From NCBI GenBank assembly GCA_031259205.1, contig JAIRLS010000014.1, positions 1-39,989 of the forward strand: a DNA stretch of 39,989 nt, written 5' to 3'. Every line of letters begins with the position of its first letter. Position 1 is the first letter of the stretch. The position numbers and the translations under genes are program-made. The stretch comes from Bacteroidales bacterium. GTDB taxonomy: Bacteria; Bacteroidota; Bacteroidia; Bacteroidales; UBA4181. The notes under the pieces are model-generated. The model worked only from the letters and a program-made list of their open reading frames with translations, searched no databases and was not told the origin of the DNA. Shown piece by piece: positions 25,523 through 34,774 of the stretch.

Positions 25523-27340
25523 ATGAAAAAGTATTCATTTGTCACTATACTGTTTGTCATATTTGTATCATGCGGAAAAGAAAGTTCGGATCTGTTGGAT
25601 CCGGAAACGGCAGGAATTTCCGAAACCGACGTCTTTACGGACGCCAGAAATGCCATGTTGTTCCTGAATGATATTTACGGTGATATCGTACCCGTCATTC
25701 CGCAAACAGGAAATAAGGGCATGCGCTGGCCGGGTTCCGACGCCATGCTGGAAATCACTACCGACAATGGCTCCACTAATCTCGGTTCGGGTAGTTTTAC
25801 CCTGTTCAATCAGGGAGCATGGACGCCGTTGAGTTCTAATTTTGCTACAACGGAATGGAGCAATAATTGGGTATCCATTCGTGCCTGCAACCTCTTCCTT
25901 TCACATGTGGATGATATTCCACTCAATGCCGAATATAACTTCGACAATCAGACTCGCGACATAAGGAAAGGTGAATGTCTGTTCCTGATGGCTTTCTTTT
26001 ATGAAGAGATGCTCAAACTTTTCGGCGGATTGCCGATCATTGACAAGGCTTATACTATCACCGAGGAAATGAATTTTCCACGGGCTACTTTCGACGAAAC
26101 AGTGGATTTCATCACCGGACTGTGTGATCAGGCTTCGGAACTGCTTCCTGTCGAACATCCCGATGCCGACTACGGAAGAGCCACCAAAGGCGCTGCGCTG
26201 GCCTTGAAAGCACGAGTATTGCTGTATGCTGCCAGTCCGCTATGGAACAACCCGCAGAAAACGGAAGATTCTCCTTTTCGTGGAAGATATGATAGTCAAA
26301 AATGGATAAAAGCAGCACAAGCGGCCAATGTTGTTATCGGAATGAATAAATACTGGTTGCATCCGGACATCTCCGACTTGTTTCTTACGCGCGTCAATCC
26401 CGAACTGATCTTTGTACACATGAACCAGCCTTGCAGTTGGATGACTTCCATCAGTATCCCGACGCCTCTCTGTCCTGCCGGAAGAAGCAACAAAAGTGGC
26501 TGTAATCAGGTAACTTACAACCTGATCAAGGAATATGAAATACTGAATGGAGGGCAGGCCTATTCTATCGGCGATCCCTTATCGGGTTACGATGATCAGA
26601 GTCCCTATATCAATCGGGATCCGAGATTCTATCGCGATTGTATGTTCAATGGCTCCGCCTATCAAGGTAAAACGGCGCAATTCGGAGAAGCAGATGCCGG
26701 CGTTTCCAAGCCGGAACACAACCCTTTGGAAACAAGTCCATTATATACTCATGTGTACAGTATTAAATTTGCAGACCTTACGTTGATACTCAATTTTGAT
26801 GCGCGTAATCCTGCCGCAGGTCAACGGGCCAACCAAAATTATCCCTACCTGAGGTATGCAGAAATATTGCTGAATTATGCCGAAGCCATGAACGAAGCTT
26901 ATGGCCCGGAAACCGACGGATTGGGCAATGGAAAAACCGCCCTGTGGGCAGTCAACGAAGTGCGTACACGTGCACAATATCCTGCACTTCCGGAATATCT
27001 CGGTAATACGGGAGGTATGCCTCCCATCCCTTCCGGATTAACACGCGAAGTTATGAGAGAAAAGATCCGCCACGAACGCAGGATCGAACTGGCTTTCGAA
27101 GAACATCGTTTCTACGACGTACGAAGATGGATGCTTGAACCTTCCACTCTGACCGGCATACAGGCGCAAATACCTGTATGGCAAATCGACGGGACTGCCC
27201 GTTACGAAATACGCACTATCGAAAACAGAGTATTTAACCGAAACATGTACCGTATGCCCATACCCGAACAACAGATATATAATAATCCGAACCTCATACA
27301 AAATCCGGGATGGAATTTCAGTCCGGAAAATGCGGATTGA
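25523..27340 (+). CDS. SusD-family lipoprotein (RagB/SusD), second pair
   Basis: Partner of the preceding SusC. 605 residues, signal peptide with lipobox FVSC (Cys17) followed by GKESSD. Family blocks: RKGECLFLMAFFYEEMLKLF, GAALALKARVLLYAASPLWN, LRYAEILLNYAEAMNEAYGP and RHERRIELAFEEHRFYDVRR. The last gene of the four-gene run, with a terminator 14 nt behind. Its middle (about 290-420) is longer than in the first SusD, so the ligand may differ. No glycoside hydrolase, peptidase or sulfatase follows, so the locus is a bare tandem SusCD unit. Confidence 0.95.
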   Translation: MKKYSFVTILFVIFVSCGKESSDLLDPETAGISETDVFTDARNAMLFLNDIYGDIVPVIPQTGNKGMRWPGSDAMLEITTDNGSTNLGSGSFTLFNQGAWTPLSSNFATTEWSNNWVSIRACNLFLSHVDDIPLNAEYNFDNQTRDIRKGECLFLMAFFYEEMLKLFGGLPIIDKAYTITEEMNFPRATFDETVDFITGLCDQASELLPVEHPDADYGRATKGAALALKARVLLYAASPLWNNPQKTEDSPFRGRYDSQKWIKAAQAANVVIGMNKYWLHPDISDLFLTRVNPELIFVHMNQPCSWMTSISIPTPLCPAGRSNKSGCNQVTYNLIKEYEILNGGQAYSIGDPLSGYDDQSPYINRDPRFYRDCMFNGSAYQGKTAQFGEADAGVSKPEHNPLETSPLYTHVYSIKFADLTLILNFDARNPAAGQRANQNYPYLRYAEILLNYAEAMNEAYGPETDGLGNGKTALWAVNEVRTRAQYPALPEYLGNTGGMPPIPSGLTREVMREKIRHERRIELAFEEHRFYDVRRWMLEPSTLTGIQAQIPVWQIDGTARYEIRTIENRVFNRNMYRMPIPEQQIYNNPNLIQNPGWNFSPENAD

Positions 27341-27353
27341 CCATGATGTAAAC

Positions 27354-27387
27354 CCCTGCAATAGAACAATATTTGCAGGGTTTTTTT
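27354..27387 (+). terminator. Terminator after the tandem SusCD locus
   Basis: CCCTGCAA (27354-27361), 11-nt loop, TTGCAGGG (27373-27380), then seven T. It separates the SusCD transcript from the opposing ileS gene. Confidence 0.9.
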
Positions 27388-27488
27388 ATCGAATCGAAGT
27401 TTTTTCGTTAAAGACAAAGATTCTTTCTTACATTGCATTGCCGGATATTTTTCACAGCGTCCCAAAAAAGATTTAGCCCTTTTTTCTT

Positions 27489-30400
27489 CTATTTTACCAC
27501 CGTCAGTCGCGCGCTTAGACGGTAGTCGTCCATGTCTATTTCGGGGGTGTCGGGGGCGAGGGTATCGACGAGAGCGAGGCTTACGCCCAGCGTCTGCGAC
27601 AGGATGTAGTCGCGGTGGACGGCAATGGCCGCGTCCGTTTCGGGATGGCGTTGCAGGGTGACGGCTATTTTGTCGGTCACTTCAAAACCGCTGTCTTTGC
27701 GCAGGTTTTGGATACGGTTGATGAGTTCGCGGGCGATACCTTCGAGGCGCAGTTCGTCGGTGACAGTGATGTCGAGCGCTACGGTGAGCCTGCCTTCGTT
27801 GGCTACCAGCCAGCCGGGAATGTCTTCGGAAGTGATTTCCACGTCTTCGGGCGACAGTTCCACCACTGTGCCGTCGATGGTGGCGCAGTGTGCACCTGTG
27901 CGTTCAAAATCGGAGATGTCCTGTTGCGAAAAGGCGGCTATGTGCGCTGTGACGTTTTTCATCAGCTTGCCGTATTTGGGGCCCAACGTTTTGAAGTTGG
28001 GTTTTATCTTTTTTACGAGGATACCGCCCGTGTCGGCGACGTATTCCAGTTCTTTCACGTTCACTTCATTCAGGATGAGGCGGCGCACGGCGTCCAATTG
28101 TGCCGGGAGGGTTTCGTCCAGCACCGGAACCATAATTTTACGGAGCGGCTGTCGTACGCGGATGTTCACTTTGCGTCGTAGCGCCAGCACCATCGAGGAT
28201 ATTTTCTGTGCTACGTCCATTCGGGCTTCCAGTTCGCTGTCGATGAGCGAAGCGTCGTATTGCGGGAAATCGGCAAGGTGGACGGAAACGGGATTCATGG
28301 GGTTGAGGTCGCGATACAGTTTATCCATGTAGAACGGCGCAAGGGGCGCGGCTAAGCGGGCTACGGCAGCGAGGCAGGCGTAGAGCGTCCGGTAGGCGGC
28401 TGACTTGTCGTCGTCCATTGTGCCGCGCCAGAAACGTTTGCGATTGAGGCGCACGTACCAGTTACTGAGGTTTTCGGTCACGAAGTCCTGAATGAGGCGT
28501 CCGGCACGGGTAGGTTCAAAGTCGGCGTAACATTCGTCCACTCGGCGGATGAGAGTGTTGAGCAGCGAGATGATCCACCGGTCTATTTCGGGACGCCGGT
28601 CAACGGGCGTTGGCGGTTCGTTGCCCGTGAAGCCGTCCACGTTGGCGTAGAGCGCAAAGAAGGCATAGGTGTTGTAGAGTGTTCCGAAGAATTTTCGACG
28701 GGCTTCTTCCACCCCTTCGACGTCGAATTTGAGATTGTCCCACGGTTGTGCATTGGTAATCAAGTACCATCGCAAAGGGTCGGCGCCGTATTTCTCTATG
28801 GTTGCAAAGGGGTCTACAGTGTTGCCGAGCCGTTTGGACATTTTAGCGCCGTTTTTGTCGAGTACCAAGCCTGTGGAAACGACATTTTTGAATGCTACCG
28901 ACCCGCACACCATTGCGCTGACGGCGTGGAGTGTGAAGAACCATCCGCGCGTCTGGTCAACGCCTTCCGAAATGAAGTCGGCAGGAAAAAGTCCTCCCGA
29001 AGGATCTGTCAAATCTTTATTTTCAAACGGGTAATGCCATTGTGCGAAGGGCATTGCGCCCGAGTCGAACCACACGTCAATCAGGTCGGGTTCGCGTTTC
29101 ATCGGCTGTCCTTTCGGCGAAACCAGTACAATATCGTCCACATAAGGACGGTGTAAATCTATCTTTTGATAGTTTTCTTCCGAATAATCGCCTGCCGTAA
29201 AGTCTTTGCAGGGATTTTCCTTCATAACGCCCGCTGTTATGGCGCGTTGTATTTCGGTCATCAGTTCTTCCATCGATCCGATGCACTTTTCTTCGCTTCC
29301 GTCCTCTGTTCGCCAGATAGGGAGCGGCGTTCCCCAAAAACGGCTGCGCGACAGGTTCCAGTCCTGCAAGTTTTCGAGCCATTTCCCGAAACGTCCCGAA
29401 CCGGTGGCTTCGGGTTTCCACCGGATGGTGTTGTTCAGTCGGATCATCTCTTCGCGGCAGGCTGTGGTGCGGATAAACCAAGAGTCGAGCGGATAGTAGA
29501 GCACCGGTTTGTCTGTCCTCCAGCAATGAGGGTAAGAGTGGATGTGTTTTTCGATTTTGAACGCTTTGTTTTGTTGTTTGAGCATGACGCACAAATCTAC
29601 GTCGAGCGTAGGGTCGTTTTCCGTAAGGCGCTCGTCGTAGGCGTTTTTCACGTACCGTCCGGCGTATTCGCGGTATAATGCCTCATTGACGCAGGTGCGT
29701 ACAAAATCGGCGTCAAGGTTTTCGAGGGGGAAGAAACGTCCCGACCTGTCCACCATCGGCTGTCGGTTGCCGTCCTTGTCGACGAGCAGCAGGGGAGGGA
29801 CGCCTGTCGTTTTGGCTGCGCGGTCGTCGTCGGCGCCGAAGGTAGGCGCTATGTGTACGATGCCTGTCCCGTCTTCGGTAGTGACGAAATCGCCTGCAAT
29901 AACGCGAAAAGCGCCTGACCCCGGATTCACCCAGGGGATGAGTTGCTCGTACTCCCATCCGACAAGTTCCGCTCCTTTCCAAACGTTCGTCGTTTGATAG
30001 GGAATCAGTTTGTCGCCTTGCCGGTAAGCGTTGAGCGCCACATCTGCGGCTTTCGGGTTGAAATGAGCTGCTGCCAGATCCTTAGCCAAAACGACAACGA
30101 CGGGGCTACCCGTGTAGGGATTGTACGACCGCACGGCAACGTATTCGATGTTTGGGCCTACGCACAGCGCGGTGTTCGAAGGGAGCGTCCACGGGGTGGT
30201 TGTCCAGGCCAGGAAATAGGCCTCGCCCCAGCCTCCGGCAACGGTATGTGCGTGGGGATCTTTGATTTTGAACATTGCCGTGCAGGTGGTGTCTTTTACG
30301 TCGCGGTAGCAGCCCGGCTGGTTCAGTTCGTGGGTGCTTAGCCCGGTGCCTGCCGCAGGCGAGTAGGGTTGTATGGTGTATCCCTTGTAGAGCAGGTTTT

Positions 30401-30911
30401 TTTTGTACAATTCTTTCAGCAGCCACCACAACGTTTCGATGTAGCGGTTGTCGCAGGTGACGTAGGGGTTGCTCATGTCTACCCAATAACCCATTTTCCG
30501 CGTGAGGTCTTCCCATTCGCGGGTATACTTCATCACCTCGCGGCGGCAGGCGGCGTTGTAGTCCTCCACCGACACGGTAACGCCGATGTCGTTTTTAGTG
30601 ATGCCCAGCGCTTTTTCTACGCCGAGTTCCACCGGCAAACCGTGGGTATCCCATCCTGCTTTGCGTTTTACCAGAAAGCCTTTTTGCGTCTTGTAACGGC
30701 AGAAAATATCCTTGATGGTGCGTGCTATCACGTGGTGAATACCCGGCATTCCGTTGGCGGAAGGCGGTCCTTCGTAGAATACAAAAGACGGTTGCCCCTC
30801 GCGAGTGGCAAGGCTTTGCTCAAAGGTAAACTCTCTTGTCCACCTGTCCAGCATCTCCTGATTGACTTGATACAGGTCTAATCCCTTGTATTCGGGAAAT
30901 TTTTTCAGCAT
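27489..30911 (-). CDS. ileS: Isoleucine-tRNA ligase
   Basis: Charges tRNA-Ile with isoleucine. From the ATG at 30911 the enzyme has 1,140 residues; a frame to 30944 adds 11 residues with no family resemblance. The HIGH-like motif sits in PPSANGMPGIHHVIARTIKD and the KMSKS motif is KMSKRLGNT. The editing domain (WTTTPWTLPSNTALCVG) and anticodon-binding domain are complete. The size, GIHH motif and long C-terminus indicate the eukaryote-like IleS class usual in Bacteroidota, a class often less sensitive to mupirocin. No lspA or dksA-type gene follows, although these are frequent neighbours in Bacteroides. Confidence 0.96.
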   Translation of the reverse strand: MLKKFPEYKGLDLYQVNQEMLDRWTREFTFEQSLATREGQPSFVFYEGPPSANGMPGIHHVIARTIKDIFCRYKTQKGFLVKRKAGWDTHGLPVELGVEKALGITKNDIGVTVSVEDYNAACRREVMKYTREWEDLTRKMGYWVDMSNPYVTCDNRYIETLWWLLKELYKKNLLYKGYTIQPYSPAAGTGLSTHELNQPGCYRDVKDTTCTAMFKIKDPHAHTVAGGWGEAYFLAWTTTPWTLPSNTALCVGPNIEYVAVRSYNPYTGSPVVVVLAKDLAAAHFNPKAADVALNAYRQGDKLIPYQTTNVWKGAELVGWEYEQLIPWVNPGSGAFRVIAGDFVTTEDGTGIVHIAPTFGADDDRAAKTTGVPPLLLVDKDGNRQPMVDRSGRFFPLENLDADFVRTCVNEALYREYAGRYVKNAYDERLTENDPTLDVDLCVMLKQQNKAFKIEKHIHSYPHCWRTDKPVLYYPLDSWFIRTTACREEMIRLNNTIRWKPEATGSGRFGKWLENLQDWNLSRSRFWGTPLPIWRTEDGSEEKCIGSMEELMTEIQRAITAGVMKENPCKDFTAGDYSEENYQKIDLHRPYVDDIVLVSPKGQPMKREPDLIDVWFDSGAMPFAQWHYPFENKDLTDPSGGLFPADFISEGVDQTRGWFFTLHAVSAMVCGSVAFKNVVSTGLVLDKNGAKMSKRLGNTVDPFATIEKYGADPLRWYLITNAQPWDNLKFDVEGVEEARRKFFGTLYNTYAFFALYANVDGFTGNEPPTPVDRRPEIDRWIISLLNTLIRRVDECYADFEPTRAGRLIQDFVTENLSNWYVRLNRKRFWRGTMDDDKSAAYRTLYACLAAVARLAAPLAPFYMDKLYRDLNPMNPVSVHLADFPQYDASLIDSELEARMDVAQKISSMVLALRRKVNIRVRQPLRKIMVPVLDETLPAQLDAVRRLILNEVNVKELEYVADTGGILVKKIKPNFKTLGPKYGKLMKNVTAHIAAFSQQDISDFERTGAHCATIDGTVVELSPEDVEITSEDIPGWLVANEGRLTVALDITVTDELRLEGIARELINRIQNLRKDSGFEVTDKIAVTLQRHPETDAAIAVHRDYILSQTLGVSLALVDTLAPDTPEIDMDDYRLSARLTVVK

Positions 30912-30933
30912 GAATTTTTTTTTGAAAAACGCA

Positions 30934-30941
30934 CAAAGATA
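30934..30941 (-). promoter_or_regulatory. -7 element of the ileS promoter
   Basis: Minus-strand TATCTTTG (TAnnTTTG) lies 22 nt before the ileS ATG. A T-rich triplet, not a full TTG, sits at the 19-nt spacing. Confidence 0.5.
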
Positions 30942-31060
30942 CACAAGGTATCCGAAACAGAAAAGGCGAAGTTGTTATTTTCCCTGCATGTTTACGATAC
31001 CGGCCTTTCCTGTTGGCAATTCCAGCAAGGGATTCAAGTCCCCAAAATAGCGGTTTTTGC

Positions 31061-31612
31061 TCATTCTTCCTGCGGAGAATACCGCTCAAACAGCAAAATG
31101 AGATAACCGTTTTTCAATTTGTTCATTCGTTCTTCCGTCAGAAGAACCTTTTTGGAAATGGCTTCCAAATCAAGATATTGTGGGATATCAATTGACATGA
31201 TGATCCGCTCATTGCCATTAGCCCATATTTTTGCCGATTTGATGGGAAATCCTGTAAGTTCGGCGTCATTTTTCGTAACGTTTATCGAATCTCCTGCGAT
31301 AGCATAAGTTCCGTATGAGAGCGATCCGGGATTGTCGGCAGACGTACTGTACACATTGATATTGCTGCCTGTAAACTCTATTATGTTCGCAAAATCGTCG
31401 CTCACTTTATGTCGGGCGTAGTAGTACAGAACGGTGTCTACCAGTCGCTGCAATTCGACGCTGGTTCTGCCCTCCAATTCGGTACTGTACTGGCCTAATG
31501 CCCACCTGCCGAGAATAACCTCGCTTGCAGATTTCGGTTCTTCCTTGGTGCAAGAATAAAATAAAGAACCACAAACAACGGTAAAAATCAACAAAATAAT
31601 ATTTTTTTTCAT
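31061..31612 (-). CDS. Small lipoprotein, lipocalin-like
   Basis: A 183-residue predicted lipoprotein. The ATG at 31612 gives MKKNIILLIFTVVCGSLFYSC, a clean type II signal with Cys21, followed by TKEEPKS. The open frame continues far upstream to 31882, but that part runs across the divergent CBM9 gene and is not coding. A start at 31636 is also possible. After the lipobox, SEVILGRWALGQYS and later FTGSNINVYSTSADNPGSLS, YGTYAIAGDSINV resemble the short beta-barrel repeats of lipocalin-like domains (GxW near the first strand). I cannot assign a ligand. Divergent from the CBM9-like gene, with promoters overlapping. Confidence 0.7.
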   Translation of the reverse strand: MKKNIILLIFTVVCGSLFYSCTKEEPKSASEVILGRWALGQYSTELEGRTSVELQRLVDTVLYYYARHKVSDDFANIIEFTGSNINVYSTSADNPGSLSYGTYAIAGDSINVTKNDAELTGFPIKSAKIWANGNERIIMSIDIPQYLDLEAISKKVLLTEERMNKLKNGYLILLFERYSPQEE

Positions 31613-31660
31613 TCTTATCCGAATATATTTTTTCATGTATACGTTTAAACAGTAAAAAAG

Positions 31661-31694
31661 TTTGGCAAAAATAAAAAAAATTATGTAATGTTTG
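31661..31694 (+). promoter_or_regulatory. Overlapping divergent promoters, CBM9-like gene and lipoprotein
   Basis: Plus strand: TTTG at 31661-31664, 21-nt spacer, TAATGTTTG at 31686-31694 (one base longer than TAnnTTTG). Minus strand: TATTTTTG at 31673-31666, an exact -7 box for the lipoprotein. The two elements share bases, so the transcripts may compete. Confidence 0.45.
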
Positions 31695-31727
31695 GGGAAA
31701 ATATTTTCTTTGTAAAAAATTAATACT

Positions 31728-32387
31728 ATGCTAAATCTTAAAAAATTGACGGTTAAAAAAGTGGATACGGAAGCCGGCGCTTCATGGAACGAAATTAATA
31801 AATCACTGGAAGGCGTCGAATGGAATCTTGTCAATGTGGTGAATTGGAAGCAGTATGCGTACCGTCCGTGGGTGCAATTCAAACTTGCTTACAGTTCGAC
31901 CGAGTTTTTGCTGCAATACCGGGTACGTGAGAAATATATCCGCGCTGTTGCCGCTCATGACAACGGGGAGGTATGGAAGGATTCGTGTGTTGAGTTTTTT
32001 GTAACTCCTGCGGACGACGGCGCCTACTATAATTTTGAGTTTAATTGTGCGGGCGTTTGTCTGATGGCAGTCGGGACAGGCAGGAACGGAAGAGAATGGG
32101 CGCCGTTGGATTTGCTCTCCAGAGTTAGACGTTTCCCAAGTCTTGGAAGGTCTCCTTTTCAGGAACGGACAGGAGAAGTGGAATGGGATTTAACGATTGC
32201 GATTCCTTTCGGGTCTTTTTTTAAACATCCGGGTATTTTTCCTCCCAAAGAATGTTTCAAAGCCAATTTTTACAAATGCGGCGATGATTTACGCGAACCG
32301 CATTTTTTGAGTTGGCATCCTGTTGAAGCGGAAAATCCTGATTTTCACCGTCCTGAATGTTTCGGAACGGTGTGTCCGGAAAAATGA
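31728..32387 (+). CDS. CBM9-like carbohydrate-binding family protein
   Basis: A 219-residue protein without signal peptide. The sequence WVQFKLAYSSTEFLLQYRVR, VWKDSCVEFFVTPADDGAYY, NFEFNCAGVCL and WDLTIAIPFGSFFKH fits the beta-sandwich of family 9 carbohydrate-binding modules and related 'carbohydrate-binding family 9-like' proteins of Bacteroidota. Here the domain is the whole protein rather than an appendage of a xylanase. Lack of a signal argues for a cytoplasmic location and against a role in polysaccharide capture. Function unknown. Divergent from the small lipoprotein, convergent with the phosphomutase, 59-nt gap. Confidence 0.8.
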   Translation: MLNLKKLTVKKVDTEAGASWNEINKSLEGVEWNLVNVVNWKQYAYRPWVQFKLAYSSTEFLLQYRVREKYIRAVAAHDNGEVWKDSCVEFFVTPADDGAYYNFEFNCAGVCLMAVGTGRNGREWAPLDLLSRVRRFPSLGRSPFQERTGEVEWDLTIAIPFGSFFKHPGIFPPKECFKANFYKCGDDLREPHFLSWHPVEAENPDFHRPECFGTVCPEK

Positions 32388-32446
32388 AATCCTGTCGGCG
32401 TCATTTTTGAGCCTGTCGGCAGTTTGAGGGCAGAGAAGGGCGGGTA

Positions 32447-33661
32447 TTATCCGCGGATGAACCTGTCCATTAACGTGTAGCCGTCGGCGATATAGCGGCT
32501 GGAAAGGGTGCTGTTTTTTTCCGTATATTCGGTGATGGCTTGTTGTTGTGCTTCGGTGTTCCTGAAAATGACGTAAGGCACCGGCGTGGAGGTATGCGTT
32601 CTTTTCCTTAGCGGAGTGGGATGATCGGGAAGCACCATGATGGAATAGTCTTCGCCGGAGGCGTCAAGGGCTTCCTTAATGGGAAGGACGATCTGCTGGT
32701 CGATGATTTCGATGGATTTTACCTTGTTTTCCACTTCGTGGCGATGGCCGCACTCGTCAGGCGCTTCAACGTGCAAATAAACAAAATCTTTCCCTTTTCT
32801 CAGCAACTGGTCTATTGCAGCCTGTGCCTTCCCGCTGAAATTGGAATGCATGTTGCCGGTAGCGCCCTGTACTTCAACCACTTCAAGGCCGGCACACTTT
32901 CCGATGCCCAATACCAGATCGACCGCCGAAATGACGCTTCCGGAAAGGCCGTATTTATCGCTGAAATTCGGTAAAGCCGGTCGTTTGCCTTCGCCCCACA
33001 GCCAGATAGAAGTAGCCGGTCGCAATCCGGCCTTTTTCCGGTGTAAATTGACCGGATGATCGCGAAACAGTATTACACTCTGTTCCATCAGATCGAGCAA
33101 CAATCGATCGGCCGGTCCTTTGGGAAGGTAAGATGATATTTTTTGTTCAAGAATATCATGGGGCGGCGTCAATTGATTGCCCATGATGCCATTGTTCCAG
33201 ACCATCACGTGCCGGTAACTGCGGCCGGCATGGAAATGCAAGCTGTCCGTTCCCAAATGCCGCCGGAGGGTTTTGACCAGTTCGGCCGCTTCTTCCGACG
33301 TAATTTCGTCGCTGCTGTAATCGATCATCGTTTTGCCGGCATAGGAGGTTTCATCGCTCAGGGTAACCAGATTCATGCGCAGGGTGACGTCAGTATCCGA
33401 AAGCGATATGCCCATGTTTAGCGCTTCCAGCGGCGAACGTCCGGTATAATACACTTTGGGATTATAGCCCATCACCGACAGATTGGCAGCGTCGCTTCCC
33501 GGAGGAATCCCCTCCGGAACCGTCTTCACCATGCCGAAATCGCCGTATTCCGTCAAATAGTCGATAGCCGGCTTATTGGCTACTTCAAGTGGCGTCTTTC
33601 CGCTCAATTCATCGACAGGCTCATCCGCCATCCCGTCGCCGAGTATAACAATGTATTTCAT
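32447..33661 (-). CDS. apgM: Cofactor-independent phosphoglycerate mutase, archaeal (ApgM) type
   Basis: Alkaline-phosphatase-superfamily phosphomutase of 404 residues. The ATG at 33661 gives MKYIVILGDGMADEP, the usual start; the frame to 33712 is leader. Metal and nucleophile motifs: GDGMAD; the Ser region GIPPGSDAANLSVMGYNP; YLHVEAPDECGHRHEVENKV; LPDHPTPLRKRTHTS. The family interconverts 2- and 3-phosphoglycerate. Some Bacteroidota relatives have instead been assigned as homoserine kinase, usually beside thrA and thrC. Neither gene is present here, so mutase is favoured but not proven. It lies downstream of fmt with a 155-nt gap, so it is probably a separate transcript. Confidence 0.85.
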   Translation of the reverse strand: MKYIVILGDGMADEPVDELSGKTPLEVANKPAIDYLTEYGDFGMVKTVPEGIPPGSDAANLSVMGYNPKVYYTGRSPLEALNMGISLSDTDVTLRMNLVTLSDETSYAGKTMIDYSSDEITSEEAAELVKTLRRHLGTDSLHFHAGRSYRHVMVWNNGIMGNQLTPPHDILEQKISSYLPKGPADRLLLDLMEQSVILFRDHPVNLHRKKAGLRPATSIWLWGEGKRPALPNFSDKYGLSGSVISAVDLVLGIGKCAGLEVVEVQGATGNMHSNFSGKAQAAIDQLLRKGKDFVYLHVEAPDECGHRHEVENKVKSIEIIDQQIVLPIKEALDASGEDYSIMVLPDHPTPLRKRTHTSTPVPYVIFRNTEAQQQAITEYTEKNSTLSSRYIADGYTLMDRFIRG

Positions 33662-33816
33662 CTTGCTGAAATTTTTGACAAACATAATAAAAATGTCTAT
33701 AAAGGCATTCACGCATTTGGATATTATTCCAAAGTTTACGGCAAAATATTAACATGCAGCGTATTATGCGGTCGTCTGTTCTGCCGTTTTGCAGGGGGAG
33801 GTTCACTTTTGCGCGG

Positions 33817-34764
33817 TTACTCACAGTAGGCTATTGTCCGTTTCCGGATACCGTTTAAAAAATCTTCCGTATTCATTCTCTTTTTTCCTTCCGGTTGCAG
33901 GTTTTTCACGGAAATCCATCCGTCGGAAGCAGCAATGTGCAGATATTTCCGTCCGTCTGTGCGGACGGCGGCGTTTCTTGTTTCTGTTTTATTTCCCGGC
34001 AACAGTTCTGTTTCGAAAATCTTTACCGTCGATTTTTCCCCGTCTGCGGATACGAGTGTTGTCCAGGCAGCAGGAGACGGCGAGAGGCCTCTGACGAGAT
34101 GATGTATCTTTACCGTATTTTCATCCCAGTTGATTTTACAGGTTTCCCTGAAAATTTTCGGAGCGGATTTCAGGAAGGTTGCCGATTTTTGGGGTATTGT
34201 ACTGAAATTTCCCTTTTCGATAACGCCGATTGCTTCCACCAGATGACGGGCGCCGCTGTTCATCAGTTTGTCGTGCAAACTGCCTGCGTTATCTTCCGGA
34301 AGAATGTCTTCTTCTTTGTAAGACAATATATTGCCCGTGTCTATTTCCTTGTTGATGAAGAAAACTGTAGTTCCTGTCCGGGTTTCACCGTTGATTATCG
34401 CCCAGTTGATGGGGGCTGCTCCTCTGTATTGCGGCAGCAGGGAGGCGTGAAGGTTGACGGCGCCTAAGGGCGGTATCTGCCATACAATTTCCGGCAACAT
34501 TCGAAAAGCCACTACTACAAACAAGTCTGCATGAAAAGCCTTCAGTTGGGCAATAAAATCGGCATCTTTCAGATTTTCAGGCTGCAGGACGGGTAGATTA
34601 CGGGATTTAGCGAATTGTTTGACGTCTGTTTCCCTTATTTTTAGACCTCTTCCCGTCGGTTTATCCGGCGTTGTGACTACTGCCGCTATTTCTATTCCCG
34701 AACGGAAGATAGCCTCCAATGAAGCTACGGCAAATTCGGGCGTTCCCATGAAGATGATGCGCAT
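33817..34764 (-). CDS. fmt: Methionyl-tRNA formyltransferase
   Basis: Formylates initiator Met-tRNA with 10-formyltetrahydrofolate. The 315-residue chain begins MRIIFMGTPEFAVASLEAI and carries the formyl-transfer block VNLHASLLPQYRGAAPINWA with the His and the following TGTTVFFINKEIDTG. The C-terminal domain is present with an additional turn (VRGLSPSPAAWTTL). It is 10 nt after the end of ribBA on the same strand and is the third gene of the run with UDP-glucuronate decarboxylase. The usual bacterial neighbour def is absent. Confidence 0.95.
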   Translation of the reverse strand: MRIIFMGTPEFAVASLEAIFRSGIEIAAVVTTPDKPTGRGLKIRETDVKQFAKSRNLPVLQPENLKDADFIAQLKAFHADLFVVVAFRMLPEIVWQIPPLGAVNLHASLLPQYRGAAPINWAIINGETRTGTTVFFINKEIDTGNILSYKEEDILPEDNAGSLHDKLMNSGARHLVEAIGVIEKGNFSTIPQKSATFLKSAPKIFRETCKINWDENTVKIHHLVRGLSPSPAAWTTLVSADGEKSTVKIFETELLPGNKTETRNAAVRTDGRKYLHIAASDGWISVKNLQPEGKKRMNTEDFLNGIRKRTIAYCE

Positions 34765-34774
34765 GTCGGGGGTG

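Noticed and set aside
27440..27490. Possible third MITE end (CAGCGTCCCAAAAAAGATTT)
   Set aside because: Only loosely similar to the TAGCGCCTCAAAAAAAGA end, with no partner end or shared interior found nearby.
31613..31882. N-terminal extension of the lipocalin-like lipoprotein
   Set aside because: It would run antisense through the CBM9-like gene and both promoters. A complete lipoprotein signal begins at 31612.
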